Part shown: positions 14,879 to 26,007 of the stretch, piece after piece
Layout of the letters: every line of letters begins with the position of its first letter
How positions within the stretch are numbered: position 1 is the first letter of the stretch
DNA from: Candidatus Nitrotoga sp. CP45
GTDB lineage: Bacteria > Pseudomonadota > Gammaproteobacteria > Burkholderiales > Gallionellaceae
Reading direction: 5' to 3'
Assembly (NCBI GenBank): GCA_945874105.1
Contig: CAMCFJ010000007.1
Span: forward strand, 1 to 64,000
Length of the DNA: 64,000 nucleotides
Position numbers and translations under genes: made by a program
The notes under the pieces: generated by a model
What the model was told of the DNA's origin: nothing
The model's input: the letters and a program-made list of their open reading frames with translations, nothing else
Databases searched by the model: none

Positions 14879-16072
14879 TTATGAAAATGCCTTGGAGATT
14901 CGGCTAATCGCATTTTTCAAATTTTCCATTGAGGTGGCGAAAGACAGACGAATGTAGCCTTCACTGCCGAAAGCCGAGCCAGGCACTATGGCCACACCAG
15001 CCTGCTCCAGCAGGTATTCGGACAGCGCTACGTCGGTAGCTTCTTTGATGATGTTCTTCTGGTGCAAAGCCAAAATAACAGGACGCACGTCGGGGAAAGC
15101 ATAGAACGCCCCTCCACTCTTTATACATTTGACTCCGGGAATTTTGTTCAGCGCATCGACTACGAATAGATGTCGCTCGCGGAACGCTTTTAGCATCGGC
15201 GCAATGCAGCCCTGATCCCCATTCAAAGCTGCTTCCGCAGCTACTTGCGAAATCGAAGTTGGATTGGAGGTGCTTTGCGATTGCACATTTTCCATTGCCG
15301 TGATGATGTGCTCTGGCCCTGCGGCATAACCGATCCGCCATCCTGTCATTGCATAAGATTTGGACACGCCATTCAGAACCATAGTGCGTGAATAAAGATC
15401 GGGGCAGGCATTCAGAATGTTGACGAATTTTTCGTCACGCAACGCAATGTGTTCATACATATCATCGGTGGCTATCAGTACCTGAGGATATTTGCGCAAC
15501 ACTTCACCCAATGCTTGTAACTCTTCCAGACTGTAAACCGCACCGGAGGGGTTGCTTGGACTATTGATTACCACTATTTTTGTTTTGCTTGTGATAGCCG
15601 CCGCTAATTGTGCAGCGCTCATCTTGAAGCCTTGTTCAATGCCTGCCTGCACGATTACCGGTTTGCCCTCTGCAATGAGCACGATATCCGGATAGGATAC
15701 CCAATATGGTGCCGGGATAATAACCTCATCGCCGGGATTGATTATGGCAAGCGCCAAGTTGAAAAAACTTTGCTTGCCGCCGCAGGAAACCAGGATCTGT
15801 TTCGCTGTGTAATCCAGCCCATTGTCGCGTTTGAACTTGGCGACGATAGCCTGCTTCAAAGAGGGTGTGCCGCCCACTGCGGTGTATTTGGTGAAACCCT
15901 TGTTGATCGCAGCTATAGCCGCATCCTTGATATGCTGCGGCGTATCGAAATCTGGTTCGCCTGCTCCCAACCCGATAATGTCTTTCCCTCCCGCCTTCAA
16001 TTTGGAAGCTCGCGCGGTAACGGCGAGAGTGGGGGAGGGTTTGATTGCTTGTACGCGCTTCGATAGTTCCAA
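14879..16072 (-). CDS. aspC: pyridoxal-phosphate aminotransferase, aspartate type (class I)
   Basis: The 397 residues match type Ib aspartate aminotransferases. MELSKRVQAIKPSPTLAVTA, the substrate-side GLGAGEPDFDTPQHI, GGKQSFFNLALAI, INSPSNPSGAVY and the PLP-Lys motif NGVSKSYAMTGWRIGYA (Lys near 240) are present, followed by the C-terminal PGSAFGSEGYIRLSFATS. The enzyme swaps amino groups between aspartate and 2-oxoglutarate. Some relatives also accept prephenate or aromatic acids, so the exact range is open. The start is a TTG with AAGGA eight bases ahead. It is transcribed away from uvrB, with 77 bases between them. Confidence 0.85.
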   Translation of the reverse strand: MELSKRVQAIKPSPTLAVTARASKLKAGGKDIIGLGAGEPDFDTPQHIKDAAIAAINKGFTKYTAVGGTPSLKQAIVAKFKRDNGLDYTAKQILVSCGGKQSFFNLALAIINPGDEVIIPAPYWVSYPDIVLIAEGKPVIVQAGIEQGFKMSAAQLAAAITSKTKIVVINSPSNPSGAVYSLEELQALGEVLRKYPQVLIATDDMYEHIALRDEKFVNILNACPDLYSRTMVLNGVSKSYAMTGWRIGYAAGPEHIITAMENVQSQSTSNPTSISQVAAEAALNGDQGCIAPMLKAFRERHLFVVDALNKIPGVKCIKSGGAFYAFPDVRPVILALHQKNIIKEATDVALSEYLLEQAGVAIVPGSAFGSEGYIRLSFATSMENLKNAISRISKAFS

Positions 16073-16149
16073 GATTGTATCCTTATGGGTTCAGAGTAAA
16101 CTGCCCCGTATTTTAAATTTTTTTATTCAAATTTTCCCGAAATTATACC

Positions 16150-18171
16150 GTGATTAAGACTTTTCCCAATAGCCCATATTTATTGCATCAGCCTTTTGAA
16201 CCAGCGGGCGACCAGCCCACTGCGATTGCACAATTGGTTGAGGGGATAAATGAGGGGCTATCGTTTCAAACGCTGCTGGGTGTGACGGGCTCCGGTAAAA
16301 CATTCACTATGGCGAATGTCATCGCCCAATTGGGGCGGCCGGCCATCATCATGGCACCAAATAAGACATTGGCGGCGCAGTTGTATTCTGAAATGCGCGA
16401 CTTTTTTCCTGAAAACGCAGTGGAATATTTTGTCTCCTATTACGATTACTACCAGCCAGAGGCTTACGTTCCATCGCGTGATATGTTTATCGAGAAAGAT
16501 TCCAGCATAAATGAGCAGATCGAGCAGATGCGTTTGTCGGCCACCAAATCCCTGCTGGAACGACAGGACGTGGTGATTGTGGCCACCGTCTCGGCCATCT
16601 ATGGTATCGGCGACCCGGTAGATTATCACGGCATGATTTTGCACCTGCGCGAGCATGAGAAATTAGTGCGGCAGGATGCAATCAAGCGCCTCACAGAGAT
16701 GCAGTATGAGCGTAACGATGTGGATTTTTCACATGGACATTTTCGAGTGCGCGGCGATGTGATCGACATCTTTCCGGCAGAAAACAGCGAACATGCGTTA
16801 CGCCTGACGATGTTTGACGATGAGGTGGAAAGCTTGTCGCTTTTTGATCCACTTACCGGCCACATTCTGAGCCGCGTGCCGCGTTTTACCGTGTACCCGT
16901 CCAGTCATTACGTCACGCCGCGCAGCACTACATTACAGGCCATAGAAACCATCAAGGTGGAGCTGGCTGAACGTATAGATTTCTTTCAGCGCGAACATAA
17001 ATTGGTGGAGGCGCAGCGTATCGAACAGCGTACTCGCCACGATTTGGAAATGCTGAACGAGATCGGTTTTTGCAAAGGAATCGAAAATTATTCGCGTCAT
17101 CTGTCTGGACGTAAGGCAGGTGAACCACCGCCTACGCTGATTGATTATCTTCCGCCCAATGCGCTGATGTTTATAGATGAAAGCCACGTTACCATTCCGC
17201 AGATCGGCGGCATGTACAAAGGGGATCGGGCGCGCAAGGAAAATCTGGTCAACTACGGTTTCCGAATGCCTTCTGCGCTGGATAACCGCCCGCTACGTTT
17301 TGACGAGTTTGAACAGGTAATGCGTCAATCCATATTTGTTTCTGCTACACCGGCTGTTTTTGAGGCAGAGCATACCGGGCAAGTGGTGGAACAATTGGTG
17401 CGTCCGACTGGATTGGTTGATCCGCAAATTGAAGTACGGCCGGCCACACATCAGGTGGATGATTTGATGTCTGAGGTTAATCTGCGAACGGCCAAGGGCG
17501 AGCGAGTGCTGGTCACCACCCTGACCAAGCGCATGTCAGAAGATCTCACTGAATACTTTTCCGAGCATGGTATTAAAGTGCGTTACCTGCATTCAGATAT
17601 TGAAACAGTTGAGCGGGTGGAAATCATCCGTGATCTGCGTTTGGGCATGTTCGACGTGCTGGTCGGCATTAATCTGCTGCGCGAGGGGTTGGATATACCT
17701 GAGGTGTCACTGGTAGCGATACTTGATGCTGACAAGGAAGGTTTTTTGCGTTCGGAGCGTGCGCTTATTCAGACGATAGGCCGTGCTGCGCGACACATTA
17801 ACGGTAGCGCAATACTCTACGCTGATAAAATTACCAATTCGATGCGCCGTGCCATTGATGAGACCGAGCGCAGGCGGAACAAGCAGCTATTGCACAATGA
17901 ACTGCACGGCATTATTCCCCAAGGCGTGCAGAAGCGTATCAAGGACATTATTGAAGGCAGTTATGAACCAGATGCTGCTCGCAAGCAACTTAAAATAGAA
18001 CAAGATCAGGCCAAATACTTGGCGATGAGTGAACGTGACCTTGCCAAGGAAATTAAACGGCTGGAAAAAGAAATGCTGCAGGCAGCGAAAAACCTCGAAT
18101 TTGAGCGTGCCAGTGAATTGCGCGACCAGTTGAAAAAGCTGCGGGAGAGTGTGTTTATGTCCCCATTTTGA
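16150..18171 (+). CDS. uvrB: excinuclease ABC subunit B
   Basis: UvrB is the damage-verifying DNA helicase of nucleotide excision repair. It is loaded by UvrA and then recruits UvrC. The 673-residue product has family length and shows Walker A in [16 protein letters not shown] (near 44), the beta-hairpin segment [23 protein letters not shown]-box-type [12 protein letters not shown], motif [23 protein letters not shown] and QTIGRAARH, and the C-terminal UVR domain ([20 protein letters not shown]). The start is GTG. No LexA-like CTG-N10-CAG site is visible in the short gap to the aminotransferase gene. uvrC is about 6 kb downstream. Confidence 0.97.
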   Translation: MIKTFPNSPYLLHQPFEPAGDQPTAIAQLVEGINEGLSFQTLLGVTGSGKTFTMANVIAQLGRPAIIMAPNKTLAAQLYSEMRDFFPENAVEYFVSYYDYYQPEAYVPSRDMFIEKDSSINEQIEQMRLSATKSLLERQDVVIVATVSAIYGIGDPVDYHGMILHLREHEKLVRQDAIKRLTEMQYERNDVDFSHGHFRVRGDVIDIFPAENSEHALRLTMFDDEVESLSLFDPLTGHILSRVPRFTVYPSSHYVTPRSTTLQAIETIKVELAERIDFFQREHKLVEAQRIEQRTRHDLEMLNEIGFCKGIENYSRHLSGRKAGEPPPTLIDYLPPNALMFIDESHVTIPQIGGMYKGDRARKENLVNYGFRMPSALDNRPLRFDEFEQVMRQSIFVSATPAVFEAEHTGQVVEQLVRPTGLVDPQIEVRPATHQVDDLMSEVNLRTAKGERVLVTTLTKRMSEDLTEYFSEHGIKVRYLHSDIETVERVEIIRDLRLGMFDVLVGINLLREGLDIPEVSLVAILDADKEGFLRSERALIQTIGRAARHINGSAILYADKITNSMRRAIDETERRRNKQLLHNELHGIIPQGVQKRIKDIIEGSYEPDAARKQLKIEQDQAKYLAMSERDLAKEIKRLEKEMLQAAKNLEFERASELRDQLKKLRESVFMSPF

Positions 18172-18232
18172 GTAGGAGAATTTGAATTGCTGATACTTTA
18201 GGGTATGTTTTTTACGGTAATGAGAAGAATAA

Positions 18233-18712
18233 TTGAAAAAAATTAGCGTTTTATTTTGTTGCATGGGAAATATTTGCCGATCACCCACTGCTGAAGCAAT
18301 TTTCCGCGCTCGAGTTGAGGAAGCGGGCTTGGTAAAGCGCATCCTGATTGATTCGGTAGGCACGCATGATTATCATATTGGCAGTCCACCGGACACGCGA
18401 ACGCAGCGTGCCGCATTACAGCGCGGATACGACATGAGTATGTTGCGGGGCCGGCAGGTTGAGGTTGCTGATTTTAATCGTTTCGATTATGTGCTGGCGA
18501 TGGATAGTGCCAACCTTGGCATTTTGCAACGTTTATGCCCGGTGACGGAGCGAGGACGTTTGGGATTGTTTCTGGAATATGCGAGCCGACATGACGAGCG
18601 TGAAGTTCCCGATCCGTATTATGGCGGGGCAGACGGTTTCGAGCGTGTACTTGATATGGTAGAGGATGCTTCAGAGGGTTTGTTACGGCACATTCAGAAG
18701 ACCCTTGTGTAA
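18233..18712 (+). CDS. low-molecular-weight protein-tyrosine phosphatase
   Basis: The 159-residue protein begins MKKISVLFCCMGNICRSPTA, which holds the P-loop CMGNICRS (CX5R-S). The general-acid loop is VPDPYYGG near residue 125. That is the complete active site of the LMW phosphatase family, whose members remove phosphate from phosphotyrosine and sometimes from phosphoarginine. Neither a tyrosine-kinase nor an exopolysaccharide gene is adjacent, so the partner is unknown. The start is a TTG preceded by GAGAAG. It follows uvrB after 61 bases and ends at a strong terminator shared with rne. Confidence 0.9.
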   Translation: MKKISVLFCCMGNICRSPTAEAIFRARVEEAGLVKRILIDSVGTHDYHIGSPPDTRTQRAALQRGYDMSMLRGRQVEVADFNRFDYVLAMDSANLGILQRLCPVTERGRLGLFLEYASRHDEREVPDPYYGGADGFERVLDMVEDASEGLLRHIQKTLV

Positions 18713-18764
18713 AGGGTGGGTTGTGTTTGTCGCATATGTTTTTGATGATGAATGATGCAGGAAA

Positions 18765-18805
18765 AACAATAAAGCCGCGCAATATAATTGCGCGGCTTTA
18801 TTGTT
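18765..18805. terminator. bidirectional terminator between phosphatase gene and rne
   Basis: A perfect 19-bp stem (AACAATAAAGCCGCGCAAT at 18765-18783, complement at 18787-18805) has a three-base loop and A/T-rich feet on both sides. It fits the ends of two convergent genes. Confidence 0.9.
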
Positions 18806-18843
18806 TGGCATTCCGCCCTATCGATGCAATGCTACTGGTTTAA

Positions 18844-21294
18844 CTATGAATTCAAAGTTTGTTGAGTCTCGATTTGCACCAGCGGCTCGTTGTTTTCCAT
18901 ACTGTAAATTTCTCGTGGACGTGAGCGGCGACGTGACGCTGACGGTGTAGCTTCAACCTGTGCGGCGGCCGCCGCTGAAGAGCGTTTGACAGCGTCAGTT
19001 TCGATCTGCACCAAACCGTTGCCATTGCTTGTAGGGCTGGCCTGAATTGATGTGGTTGATGTAATTGTCGGCGCAACAGCAACAGGAAGAAGGCGGGGTT
19101 CTAAATTTTGAATATTTTGTGGCTCAGCAGGTTCGCTGTGGCGTGTAGTTTCAACGGCGTTCATTACAGCACCAGGCGAGGTTTCGGTCAGGATAGGCTG
19201 TTCACCGACTGTTTGCCCGGCTGCCTGCTGCTGATCACGCCGTTCACGTTCGCGTTGGCCACCGCGCCGACCGCGCTTACGTCCAGTGCTCTGACTATGT
19301 TCTTCCGCTGGCTCAGTTATGGTTGCAACTTTTGCTATGCTTTCCAATACCGCTGTTTCGACTGGTACGCGAGGTGGCCGGGGTGGACGTGCAGCGCGCG
19401 GCTCCTGTGTTTTGGGTGTTGTTTGTGCAGATTTTTCTATGCGTGGATGAGCTTCGTCACGGTCGCGACGCGGATTATTGCGCTGACGGTTGCCTTCTGG
19501 CCGATTACTGTCAGGACGGTTACCACTTGGACTACGGCCTTCCCGTTCACGTCGAGGTGGATTATTGGCGCGCGGTTTGGCGATCAGCTTTTCGGGGGTT
19601 TCTTCCGCACCCAGTGACTTGAGCCAGCCTATCAGCTTGGTGAAAATAGAAGGTTGTGTGGCACCCTGGACATCCCGCATGGGGGCTGGCTGAGGTGGTG
19701 TGACCCCTTGAACTACAGCTTGGGCGCGCTGCGGTTTGGTCTCTTGTGCGGCTTTGGCAGTGATATGGTTTGCTTCCGGTGTCGCCACCAACTTGTAGCT
19801 GGCCTGCAAATTTTCGACGGTCATGTCGTCTTGGCGTAAACGGGTCACGCTATAGTGTGGGGTTTCCATACTTGCGTTTGGAATCAGCGTAATGATTACC
19901 TTTAGCCGCGATTCGATTTGATGGATCTCAGCACGCTTCTCATTAAGCAGGAAGGTGGCGACATCCAATGGCACTTGCACGTGGATAGCGGCACTGTGCT
20001 CTTTCATCGCTTCTTCCCGGATGATACGCAGGATGTGTAAGGCGGAAGATTCGATGCCTCGGATATGGCCGATTCCGTTACAACGGGGACATGGGGTGTG
20101 GCTGGTTTCTTCCAGGCTGGGTTGCAGGCGTTGGCGCGACAGTTCCAGCAGGCCGAAGCGCGAGATCTTCCCAGTCTGAACACGCGCACGGTCATAGTGC
20201 AGGGCATCGCGCAGACGATTTTCCACTTCCCGCTGGTTGCGGGTGCTTTCCATATCGATAAAATCGATCACGATCAGACCACCCAAATCGCGTAGGCGCA
20301 TCTGCCGCGCAATTTCTTCGGCAGCTTCCAGATTGGTATTGAGCGCGGTCGACTCTATATCCGCGCCGCGTGTGGCGCGCGCGGAGTTGATATCGATTGC
20401 GGTGAGTGCCTCGGTATGATCAATAACAATCGCGCCACCGGAGGGAAGATTTACTTGGCGTGCATGCGCCGATTCGATCTGGTGTTCAACCTGGAAGCGT
20501 GAGAATAAAGGTACGTCGTCCTGATACCGTTTGATTACATGGACATTGTTTGGCATGACCGTGCTCATGAAAGCCCGTGCCTGTTGGTAGATGTCGTCCG
20601 TGTCGACTAGAATTTCACCGATTTCAGGGTGGAAATAGTCGCGTATGGCGCGCACTACCAAGCTGCTCTCGAGGTAGATCAGTGAGGGTGCCTTTTCAGT
20701 TTTTGCCGCGCTTTCGATGGCATCCCACAGTTGTTTGAGGTAGTTAAGATCCCATTGCAGCTCTTCCAGATTTCGGCCAATTCCGGCAGTGCGCGCAATG
20801 ATACTTGCACCTTGAGGCACTTCCAGTTGCGACAGGATGTCGCGCAGTTCATTGCGCTCTTCGCCTTCGACACGGCGAGATACGCCGCCACCGCTGGGAT
20901 TATTTGGCATCAGCACAATGTAACGGCCAGCCAGACTAATGTACGTAGTTAGGGCGGCGCCCTTATTGCCGCGCTCGTCTTTTTCCACCTGGATGAGCAG
21001 TTCCTGGCCTTCGCGCAATGCTTCTTTGATGCTGGGACGGCCGCTACCTTCTTGATTCAGGTAATTAACGGGGGAAACTTCTTTGAATGGCAGGAAACCG
21101 TGGCGATTGCCGCCATATTCGACGAAGGCAGCTTCCAGGCTAGGTTCGATACGGGTAATTATAGCCTTGTAAATATTGCTTTTGCGTTGTTCTTTGCCAG
21201 CGGATTCAATGTCGAGGTCGATCAATTTTTGACCATCGACAATGGCGACACGGAGTTCTTCCGCTTGTGTCGCATTGAATAACATGCGTTTCAT
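18844..21294 (-). CDS. rne: ribonuclease E
   Basis: RNase E is the main endonuclease for mRNA decay and for rRNA/tRNA processing and is the core of the degradosome. From the ATG at 21294 (GGGAGA upstream) the 816 residues start [20 protein letters not shown]. They carry the S1 domain ([20 protein letters not shown]), the DNase I-like catalytic part with [20 protein letters not shown] and [10 protein letters not shown] (Mg-binding Asp), and the Zn-link CPRC at about 405. The C-terminal third is a low-complexity scaffold rich in Arg/Pro/Asn ([29 protein letters not shown]), shorter than in E. coli (1061 residues). The upstream frame to 21330 adds twelve non-family residues and is not used. Confidence 0.95.
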   Translation of the reverse strand: MKRMLFNATQAEELRVAIVDGQKLIDLDIESAGKEQRKSNIYKAIITRIEPSLEAAFVEYGGNRHGFLPFKEVSPVNYLNQEGSGRPSIKEALREGQELLIQVEKDERGNKGAALTTYISLAGRYIVLMPNNPSGGGVSRRVEGEERNELRDILSQLEVPQGASIIARTAGIGRNLEELQWDLNYLKQLWDAIESAAKTEKAPSLIYLESSLVVRAIRDYFHPEIGEILVDTDDIYQQARAFMSTVMPNNVHVIKRYQDDVPLFSRFQVEHQIESAHARQVNLPSGGAIVIDHTEALTAIDINSARATRGADIESTALNTNLEAAEEIARQMRLRDLGGLIVIDFIDMESTRNQREVENRLRDALHYDRARVQTGKISRFGLLELSRQRLQPSLEETSHTPCPRCNGIGHIRGIESSALHILRIIREEAMKEHSAAIHVQVPLDVATFLLNEKRAEIHQIESRLKVIITLIPNASMETPHYSVTRLRQDDMTVENLQASYKLVATPEANHITAKAAQETKPQRAQAVVQGVTPPQPAPMRDVQGATQPSIFTKLIGWLKSLGAEETPEKLIAKPRANNPPRREREGRSPSGNRPDSNRPEGNRQRNNPRRDRDEAHPRIEKSAQTTPKTQEPRAARPPRPPRVPVETAVLESIAKVATITEPAEEHSQSTGRKRGRRGGQRERERRDQQQAAGQTVGEQPILTETSPGAVMNAVETTRHSEPAEPQNIQNLEPRLLPVAVAPTITSTTSIQASPTSNGNGLVQIETDAVKRSSAAAAAQVEATPSASRRRSRPREIYSMENNEPLVQIETQQTLNS

Positions 21295-21667
21295 TATATT
21301 TTCTCCCGCGCTCTGACACGGGCAGAACAAGTCTAAACGCGGCTAACCGCGCGCGAGAAAGCTGATAAGAGCCGTGCAAACAATGCTGATATAGCGATGC
21401 CAACGGCTGTTCAAAATATTGTTCTCGTTATTAGCTTGTTAATAATCAACAGGTGCCGCCAATTTTGTTATTAGGGGCGACACGGAAAAAAATCCACAGG
21501 TGCTTTGAGCGCGCAAATCAATTACTATCACTGCTTCTTCCGGTGAGTGACATTAACCGGACTGCGTTGGAACGGGGCGGCGGCATTGTTGCCTGCTCCA
21601 CACTCACGGGGAATTCGCATCCCGTTTTTCCGTTAGCCAATACGCGTTATCGGGAAGTATAAGCATA
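21295..21667. other. divergent leader region of rne and rluC
   Basis: These 373 bases separate two divergent genes. In relatives rne has a long 5' leader that RNase E itself cleaves for feedback control, and the same arrangement is common around rne/rluC. Here the minus-strand leader includes short hairpin-forming stretches, but I cannot assign a promoter with confidence. The frame at 21453-21662 has no coding support. Confidence 0.5.
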
Positions 21668-22612
21668 ATGAATGATTTACGCAAAGAATCTGTAACCTGG
21701 ATCAAGATTGACGAAGGCAGTTGCGATCAGCGCATTGATAACTTTTTGTGCAAACACCTTAAGGGCGTCCCCAAGAGCCACATCTATCGTATTCTGCGCA
21801 GCGGTGAAGTGCGCGTGAATAAAAAGCGCGTGGATCAGACTTGTCGCCTGCAACTGGGCGATCAGGTGCGTATCCCGCCAGTGCGGGTAGCTGAAGCGCA
21901 AGATCGTGACTATGTTCCGGCACTTGAATTCCCTATCTTGTATGAAGACGATGCGCTGTTGGTGATCGACAAGCCATCTGGAGTAGCGGTGCATGGCGGA
22001 AGTGGGGTTAGCTTCGGCATTATTGAGCAATTGCGTAGTGCCCGTCCGCAAGCCAAGTTCCTGGAACTGGTTCATCGTCTGGACCGTGAAACTTCGGGTG
22101 TGCTGTTACTGGCGAAGAAGCGCTCTGCCCTGGTTCATCTGCACGAGCAGATGCGCGATGGAAAAAATGACAAGCGTTACCTGTGTTTAGTACTGGGTAA
22201 GTGGCTGAATGTTAAGCAGCACGTTAAATTACCACTACACAAATTCAACACTCAGAATGGCGAGAAACGCGTAATGGTGCGCGAAGACGGGCAAGCCGCA
22301 CATACCATCTTTACCCTGCAAAAAAGTTGGCCTGAATTCAGTCTGCTTGAAGCTCAGCTTAAAACTGGACGCACCCACCAAATTCGTGTGCATCTTTCTC
22401 ATCTGGGCTTTCCCATCGCTGGCGATGATAAGTACGGCGATTTCGCGCGAAACAAAGAATTGATTAAAAAGGGCTTAAAGCGCATGTTCCTGCATGCGCA
22501 CAGCATTACCTTCACCCACCCGCTGACGGCTGAGGCTATGCAACTGAGTGCGCCATTGCCGAAAGAATTGCAAAAGTTTGTGAATGAGTTGGATGAAAAA
22601 TTTTGTGACTAG
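21668..22612 (+). CDS. rluC: 23S rRNA pseudouridine(955/2504/2580) synthase
   Basis: The enzyme isomerises three uridines of 23S rRNA in the peptidyl-transferase region. The 314 residues comprise an S4 RNA-binding domain at about 20-75 (QRIDNFLCKHLKGVPKSHIY, RSGEVRVNKKRVD) and a RluA-type catalytic domain with VIDKPSGVAVHGGSG. Its catalytic Asp lies in LVHRLDRETSGVLLLAKK near 139. The C-terminal KTGRTHQIRVHLSHLGFPI and GDDKYG follow. The S4 domain and the divergent position opposite rne are typical of RluC rather than RluD. Confidence 0.93.
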   Translation: MNDLRKESVTWIKIDEGSCDQRIDNFLCKHLKGVPKSHIYRILRSGEVRVNKKRVDQTCRLQLGDQVRIPPVRVAEAQDRDYVPALEFPILYEDDALLVIDKPSGVAVHGGSGVSFGIIEQLRSARPQAKFLELVHRLDRETSGVLLLAKKRSALVHLHEQMRDGKNDKRYLCLVLGKWLNVKQHVKLPLHKFNTQNGEKRVMVREDGQAAHTIFTLQKSWPEFSLLEAQLKTGRTHQIRVHLSHLGFPIAGDDKYGDFARNKELIKKGLKRMFLHAHSITFTHPLTAEAMQLSAPLPKELQKFVNELDEKFCD

Positions 22613-22766
22613 CTGATGCTTTCTTATGCAGATGAGCACACCAAAGCACAAATGTACCAGCTTGACCCGATCAGCTCTGCATGGCTTTCCACCATCAATT
22701 ATCGCCTGATCGTTATTAATACCCTCAAATTTTTACGCGTAATCCGTTAAGTCCTACCCGCTACCC

Positions 22767-23585
22767 TCAAATCACATCCGCGAAATAAGACTCCGCCCGC
22801 TTGAAGAAGGCGTAGCTTAGAGGAAGCAGGATCGTAACCAAAATTATGCCGGGTACCATGGCCGACAAATCCGGCGGCTCGTTTCTCAGTACTACACTCT
22901 GAAACGCGTCAATGATGCCCGCCAGAGGATTAAGTGTATATAGGGTATAGAGCAGGTTGGACCACTCGCCGGCAGCTTGTTGCTCCAATAGTTTATCCTT
23001 CACCAGTTGCAATGGGTAAATCACTGGAGAGGCATACATGAGCAGGGAAAGTAGCACGGGCAGGGCGGTTCCCATATCCCGGTAGTAAACATTGATTGCT
23101 GCGCCGGCAAATGCGATGCTTAAAGCGGCCAAAATTGTGTAAAGAATGATGAAAGGTACCCATAAGATGTACATGCTGGGTATATATTTAAACCAAATCA
23201 TGAGCCCGGCCAGGATGATAAAGTTGATGCCAAGCTCCACAAGTTTGGTGACAACTGCCGTTATGGGGAATATCTCACGCGGGAAATATATTTTTTTGAT
23301 CAGGTTGGCATTGCCCACCACACTGTTTACTCCCTCCGATGCAGATTCTTGAAAGAAAATCCAGGGCATGAGCGCAGCGAAGGTCAGGAGGGGATAAGGG
23401 ATATTGCCGCTGTCAATGCCAACGAAGCTTTTGACCAATGTAAAGATCAGCATGAGGATAAGTGGCTTTACTACAGCCCAGGCAATGCCCAGATATGCCT
23501 GTTTGTAGCGCAGCGTGACGTTCTTCCACGCAAGTACGGTCATCAGTTCGCGGTATTCGACAAGATTTTTTACTACTGCAATCAT
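22767..23585 (-). CDS. ABC-2 type transport permease (polysaccharide/O-antigen export type)
   Basis: The 272 residues show six predicted TM helices and the Wzm/KpsM-like ABC-2 pattern: LAWKNVTLRYKQAYLGIAWA, VKPLILMLIFTLVKSFVGID, PWIFFQESASEGVNSVVGN, LIKKIYFPREIFPI, and YRDMGTALPVLLSLLMYASP followed by VIYPLQLV. Such permeases pair with an ATPase to push undecaprenyl-linked glycans through the inner membrane. No ATPase gene lies beside it: rluC is downstream and a truncated glycosylase gene upstream. It is therefore an orphan that may use a partner elsewhere or be a leftover of a removed cluster. Confidence 0.8.
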   Translation of the reverse strand: MIAVVKNLVEYRELMTVLAWKNVTLRYKQAYLGIAWAVVKPLILMLIFTLVKSFVGIDSGNIPYPLLTFAALMPWIFFQESASEGVNSVVGNANLIKKIYFPREIFPITAVVTKLVELGINFIILAGLMIWFKYIPSMYILWVPFIILYTILAALSIAFAGAAINVYYRDMGTALPVLLSLLMYASPVIYPLQLVKDKLLEQQAAGEWSNLLYTLYTLNPLAGIIDAFQSVVLRNEPPDLSAMVPGIILVTILLPLSYAFFKRAESYFADVI

Positions 23586-23799
23586 ATGCGTCGCTGCTCC
23601 CTCTGCTCTGTTGATTGATTATTAATTTGAGTTGCCCATGCTTTGGGTGCCGGCCTGACTTGCTGGCACTGAGTTCGATGCCCGATGTGGTGCGTCCCCA
23701 TGCTTATTATTGTCTGCTACGAAATCTTGATTGAAAAAACCTGCTGCCATTAGCTTGGTGATACGCATCTTTATTTTATCGTAACATTTTTAATAAACT

Positions 23800-24216
23800 G
23801 TGTGCCAATTTTGGTTTTGTGGATTGTCTGGAGATTGCCGCGTTACCAATGCTGTGCGTTGCCTGCCGCCGCAGAATAAGCCGGAACCTGCCGAGGTGCG
23901 GCAATGCAATCAATATTTGGTGGCGGAGTTGGCTGCTTTACCGTTAGGCGCAGTAGTGCTGGCTTTAGGGGCGATTGCCCATTTGGCGGTGATGCGTGCA
24001 TTGGGCTTGCAAATCAAAGACTATAAATTTACGCATGGCGTGCGGCATGCACTACCGAACGACATAATGCTATATGACAGCTACCATTGCAGCCGCTACA
24101 ATACCCAGACCAAGCGCCTGAACGAGGCGATGTTTCATGCCATTTTCAGCGCAATTGTTCAATATTTGCACAGCCTTGATCTAAACAATAGCTTTGATCC
24201 AAACAATCGAGTTTGA
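23800..24216 (+). pseudogene. family-5-type uracil-DNA glycosylase, N-terminal half missing
   Basis: The visible frame holds the second half of a uracil-DNA glycosylase: CRVTNAVRCLPPQNKPEPAE, VLALGAIAHLAVMRALGL, a HGVRHALP block and DSYHCSRYNTQTKRLNEAMF. The last block carries the conserved His and the SRYNTQT loop of the UdgB (family 5) type. Full proteins have about 220 residues, with GLAPG and an Fe-S cluster Cys set in the first half, and those are absent upstream of 23800. The GTG at 23800 is only the first open codon. The stop overlaps the uvrC start region, as in intact UDG-uvrC pairs, so this is probably a locally truncated resident gene. Confidence 0.7.
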
Positions 24217-26005
24217 TCTTAAATCATTTATCGCCAGTCTGCCCCTGCTGCCTGGTGTGTACCGTATGCTGGATAGTCAAGGGCAAGTGCTTTATGTCGG
24301 CAAAGCTGGGCAGCTTAAAAAACGCGTTTCATCCTACTTCCAGAAAACAAATATCTCGCCGCGCATCAGCCTGATGGTGTCACATATTGACCGTATTGAA
24401 GTGACGGTCACTCGCTCCGAGGCTGAGGCTTTGCTGCTGGAAAATAACTTAATAAAAACTTTAAAGCCGCGATACAACATACTTTTTAGAGATGATAAAT
24501 CTTATCCTTACATCGTCCTGACCGGACATGGCTTTCCTCGTCTGGCTTATTATCGTGGCGCGACTGGTAAGCACCATCAATACTTCGGGCCTTACCCCAA
24601 CTCACATGCCGCCAAGGAAAGCATACAGTTGCTACAAAAAATTTTTCGCATCCGTACTTGTGAGGACAGTACATTTTCCAATCGCACTCGCCCCTGTTTG
24701 CTGCACCAGATTCATCGCTGCACGGCTCCTTGCGTTGGGTTGATTAGTCAACAGAATTACGCAATCGATGTGCGTAACGCGAATTTACTGTTACAGGGTA
24801 AGCAGGGCGAGGTGGAGGGATTGCTGCGACTAGCCATGGAACAAGCGGCTGAAGCCCAGCACTACGAGCAGGCCGCTGCGTTACGCGACCAGTTGCATGC
24901 GCTGCATACGGTGCAGCAAAAGCAGTTCATGGAAAGCGGTCGTGCAACGGATGCGGATATTGTCGCCGTCGCTGAGCTGAATGGCGCGATGTGCGTGAAT
25001 CTGGCCATGGTGCGCGGTGGCAGACATCTGGGTGATAAGAGCCTTTTTCCGCAAAATGCCGAAGTGCAGGCGGCTGACGAAGTGCTGCATGCCTTTCTGG
25101 CACAGCATTATTTAAACCATAGCGTGCCGCCTCTTATTCTTACCAGCACGCCTCTCGCGGCAGATGCCTTGGAAGAATTACTTGGTGAGCAGGCAGGGCA
25201 TAAGGTGCAAATACGCCACAGTGCAAGTGGTGAGCGTCGCCAATGGTTGGATATGGCGCTGAAAAATGCTCTGCTGGCATTACATCAGCAGGCCGGCCAG
25301 ACGGCCGGGCAGCTTGCTCGATTGGAAAAGCTGCGCGAAGTGCTTGCGCTCCCGCTATTGTCACGCATCGAATGTTTTGATATCAGCCACACCATGGGCG
25401 AAGCGACTGTGGCTTCCTGTGTCGTGTACGATAATTTTGCTATGCGAACTGCCGAGTATCGGCGCTACAACATTAGCGGTATTACCGGGGGAGACGACTA
25501 CTCAGCAATGCGGCAAGCCTTGCTTCGTCGCTATCAAAAATTACAGGCAGGGGAAGGCAAGCGTCCCGATTTGATTTTGATAGATGGTGGCGCGGGTCAG
25601 CTAAGCGTTGCTTGTCAGGTGATGGAACAGCTTGGCCTGACGGAAATTCCGTTAATGGGCGTAGCTAAAGGCGTGGAACGCAAGCCCGGGTTAGAGCAAT
25701 TGTTGCTTCCGAAGCATGAAAAACCGCTACAATTGTTGCCGGACAATCCAGCATTGCACTTGATTCAGCATGTGCGAGATGAGGCACACCGTTTCGCAAT
25801 TAGCGGACACCGCGCCAAGCGTGGTAAAACGCGCACAACATCCATGCTGGAGGAAGTTAGCGGAGTGGGGGAGAGGCGCAGACGTAATTTGCTGGCTCGG
25901 TTCGGCGGTCTGCAAGGCGTATACCAAGCCAGCCTGGAAGAATTGGCGCAGGTCGATGGCATTAGTCTGGCGCTGGCGGAAAAAATTTATCAACAATTGC
26001 ACTGA
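24194..26005 (+). CDS. uvrC: excinuclease ABC subunit C
   Basis: UvrC makes both incisions around DNA lesions that UvrB has marked. The 603 residues show the GIY-YIG nuclease ([20 protein letters not shown], residues about 18-95), a Cys set ([15 protein letters not shown]), the UVR domain that binds UvrB ([19 protein letters not shown]), the RNase H-like domain with [20 protein letters not shown] and [11 protein letters not shown], and C-terminal helix-hairpin-helix repeats ([20 protein letters not shown]). Family N-termini start at FDLKSF, so the TTG at 24194 is the likeliest start. It overlaps the truncated glycosylase frame by 23 bases. pgsA follows after 2 bases. Confidence 0.95.
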   Translation: MIQTIEFDLKSFIASLPLLPGVYRMLDSQGQVLYVGKAGQLKKRVSSYFQKTNISPRISLMVSHIDRIEVTVTRSEAEALLLENNLIKTLKPRYNILFRDDKSYPYIVLTGHGFPRLAYYRGATGKHHQYFGPYPNSHAAKESIQLLQKIFRIRTCEDSTFSNRTRPCLLHQIHRCTAPCVGLISQQNYAIDVRNANLLLQGKQGEVEGLLRLAMEQAAEAQHYEQAAALRDQLHALHTVQQKQFMESGRATDADIVAVAELNGAMCVNLAMVRGGRHLGDKSLFPQNAEVQAADEVLHAFLAQHYLNHSVPPLILTSTPLAADALEELLGEQAGHKVQIRHSASGERRQWLDMALKNALLALHQQAGQTAGQLARLEKLREVLALPLLSRIECFDISHTMGEATVASCVVYDNFAMRTAEYRRYNISGITGGDDYSAMRQALLRRYQKLQAGEGKRPDLILIDGGAGQLSVACQVMEQLGLTEIPLMGVAKGVERKPGLEQLLLPKHEKPLQLLPDNPALHLIQHVRDEAHRFAISGHRAKRGKTRTTSMLEEVSGVGERRRRNLLARFGGLQGVYQASLEELAQVDGISLALAEKIYQQLH

Positions 26006-26007
26006 TC

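Noticed and set aside
16073-16149. LexA operator between aspC and uvrB
   Set aside because: No CTG-N10-CAG or related palindrome is present, so SOS control is not supported by sequence.
22616-22750. 44-codon frame after rluC (MLSYADEHTKAQMYQLDPIS...)
   Set aside because: No ribosome site and no recognisable domain. It could be a remnant but cannot be supported.
24183-24216. Tandem AACAAT..TTTGATC words at the uvrC start
   Set aside because: Two short similar units only. More likely chance or slippage than a regulatory array.
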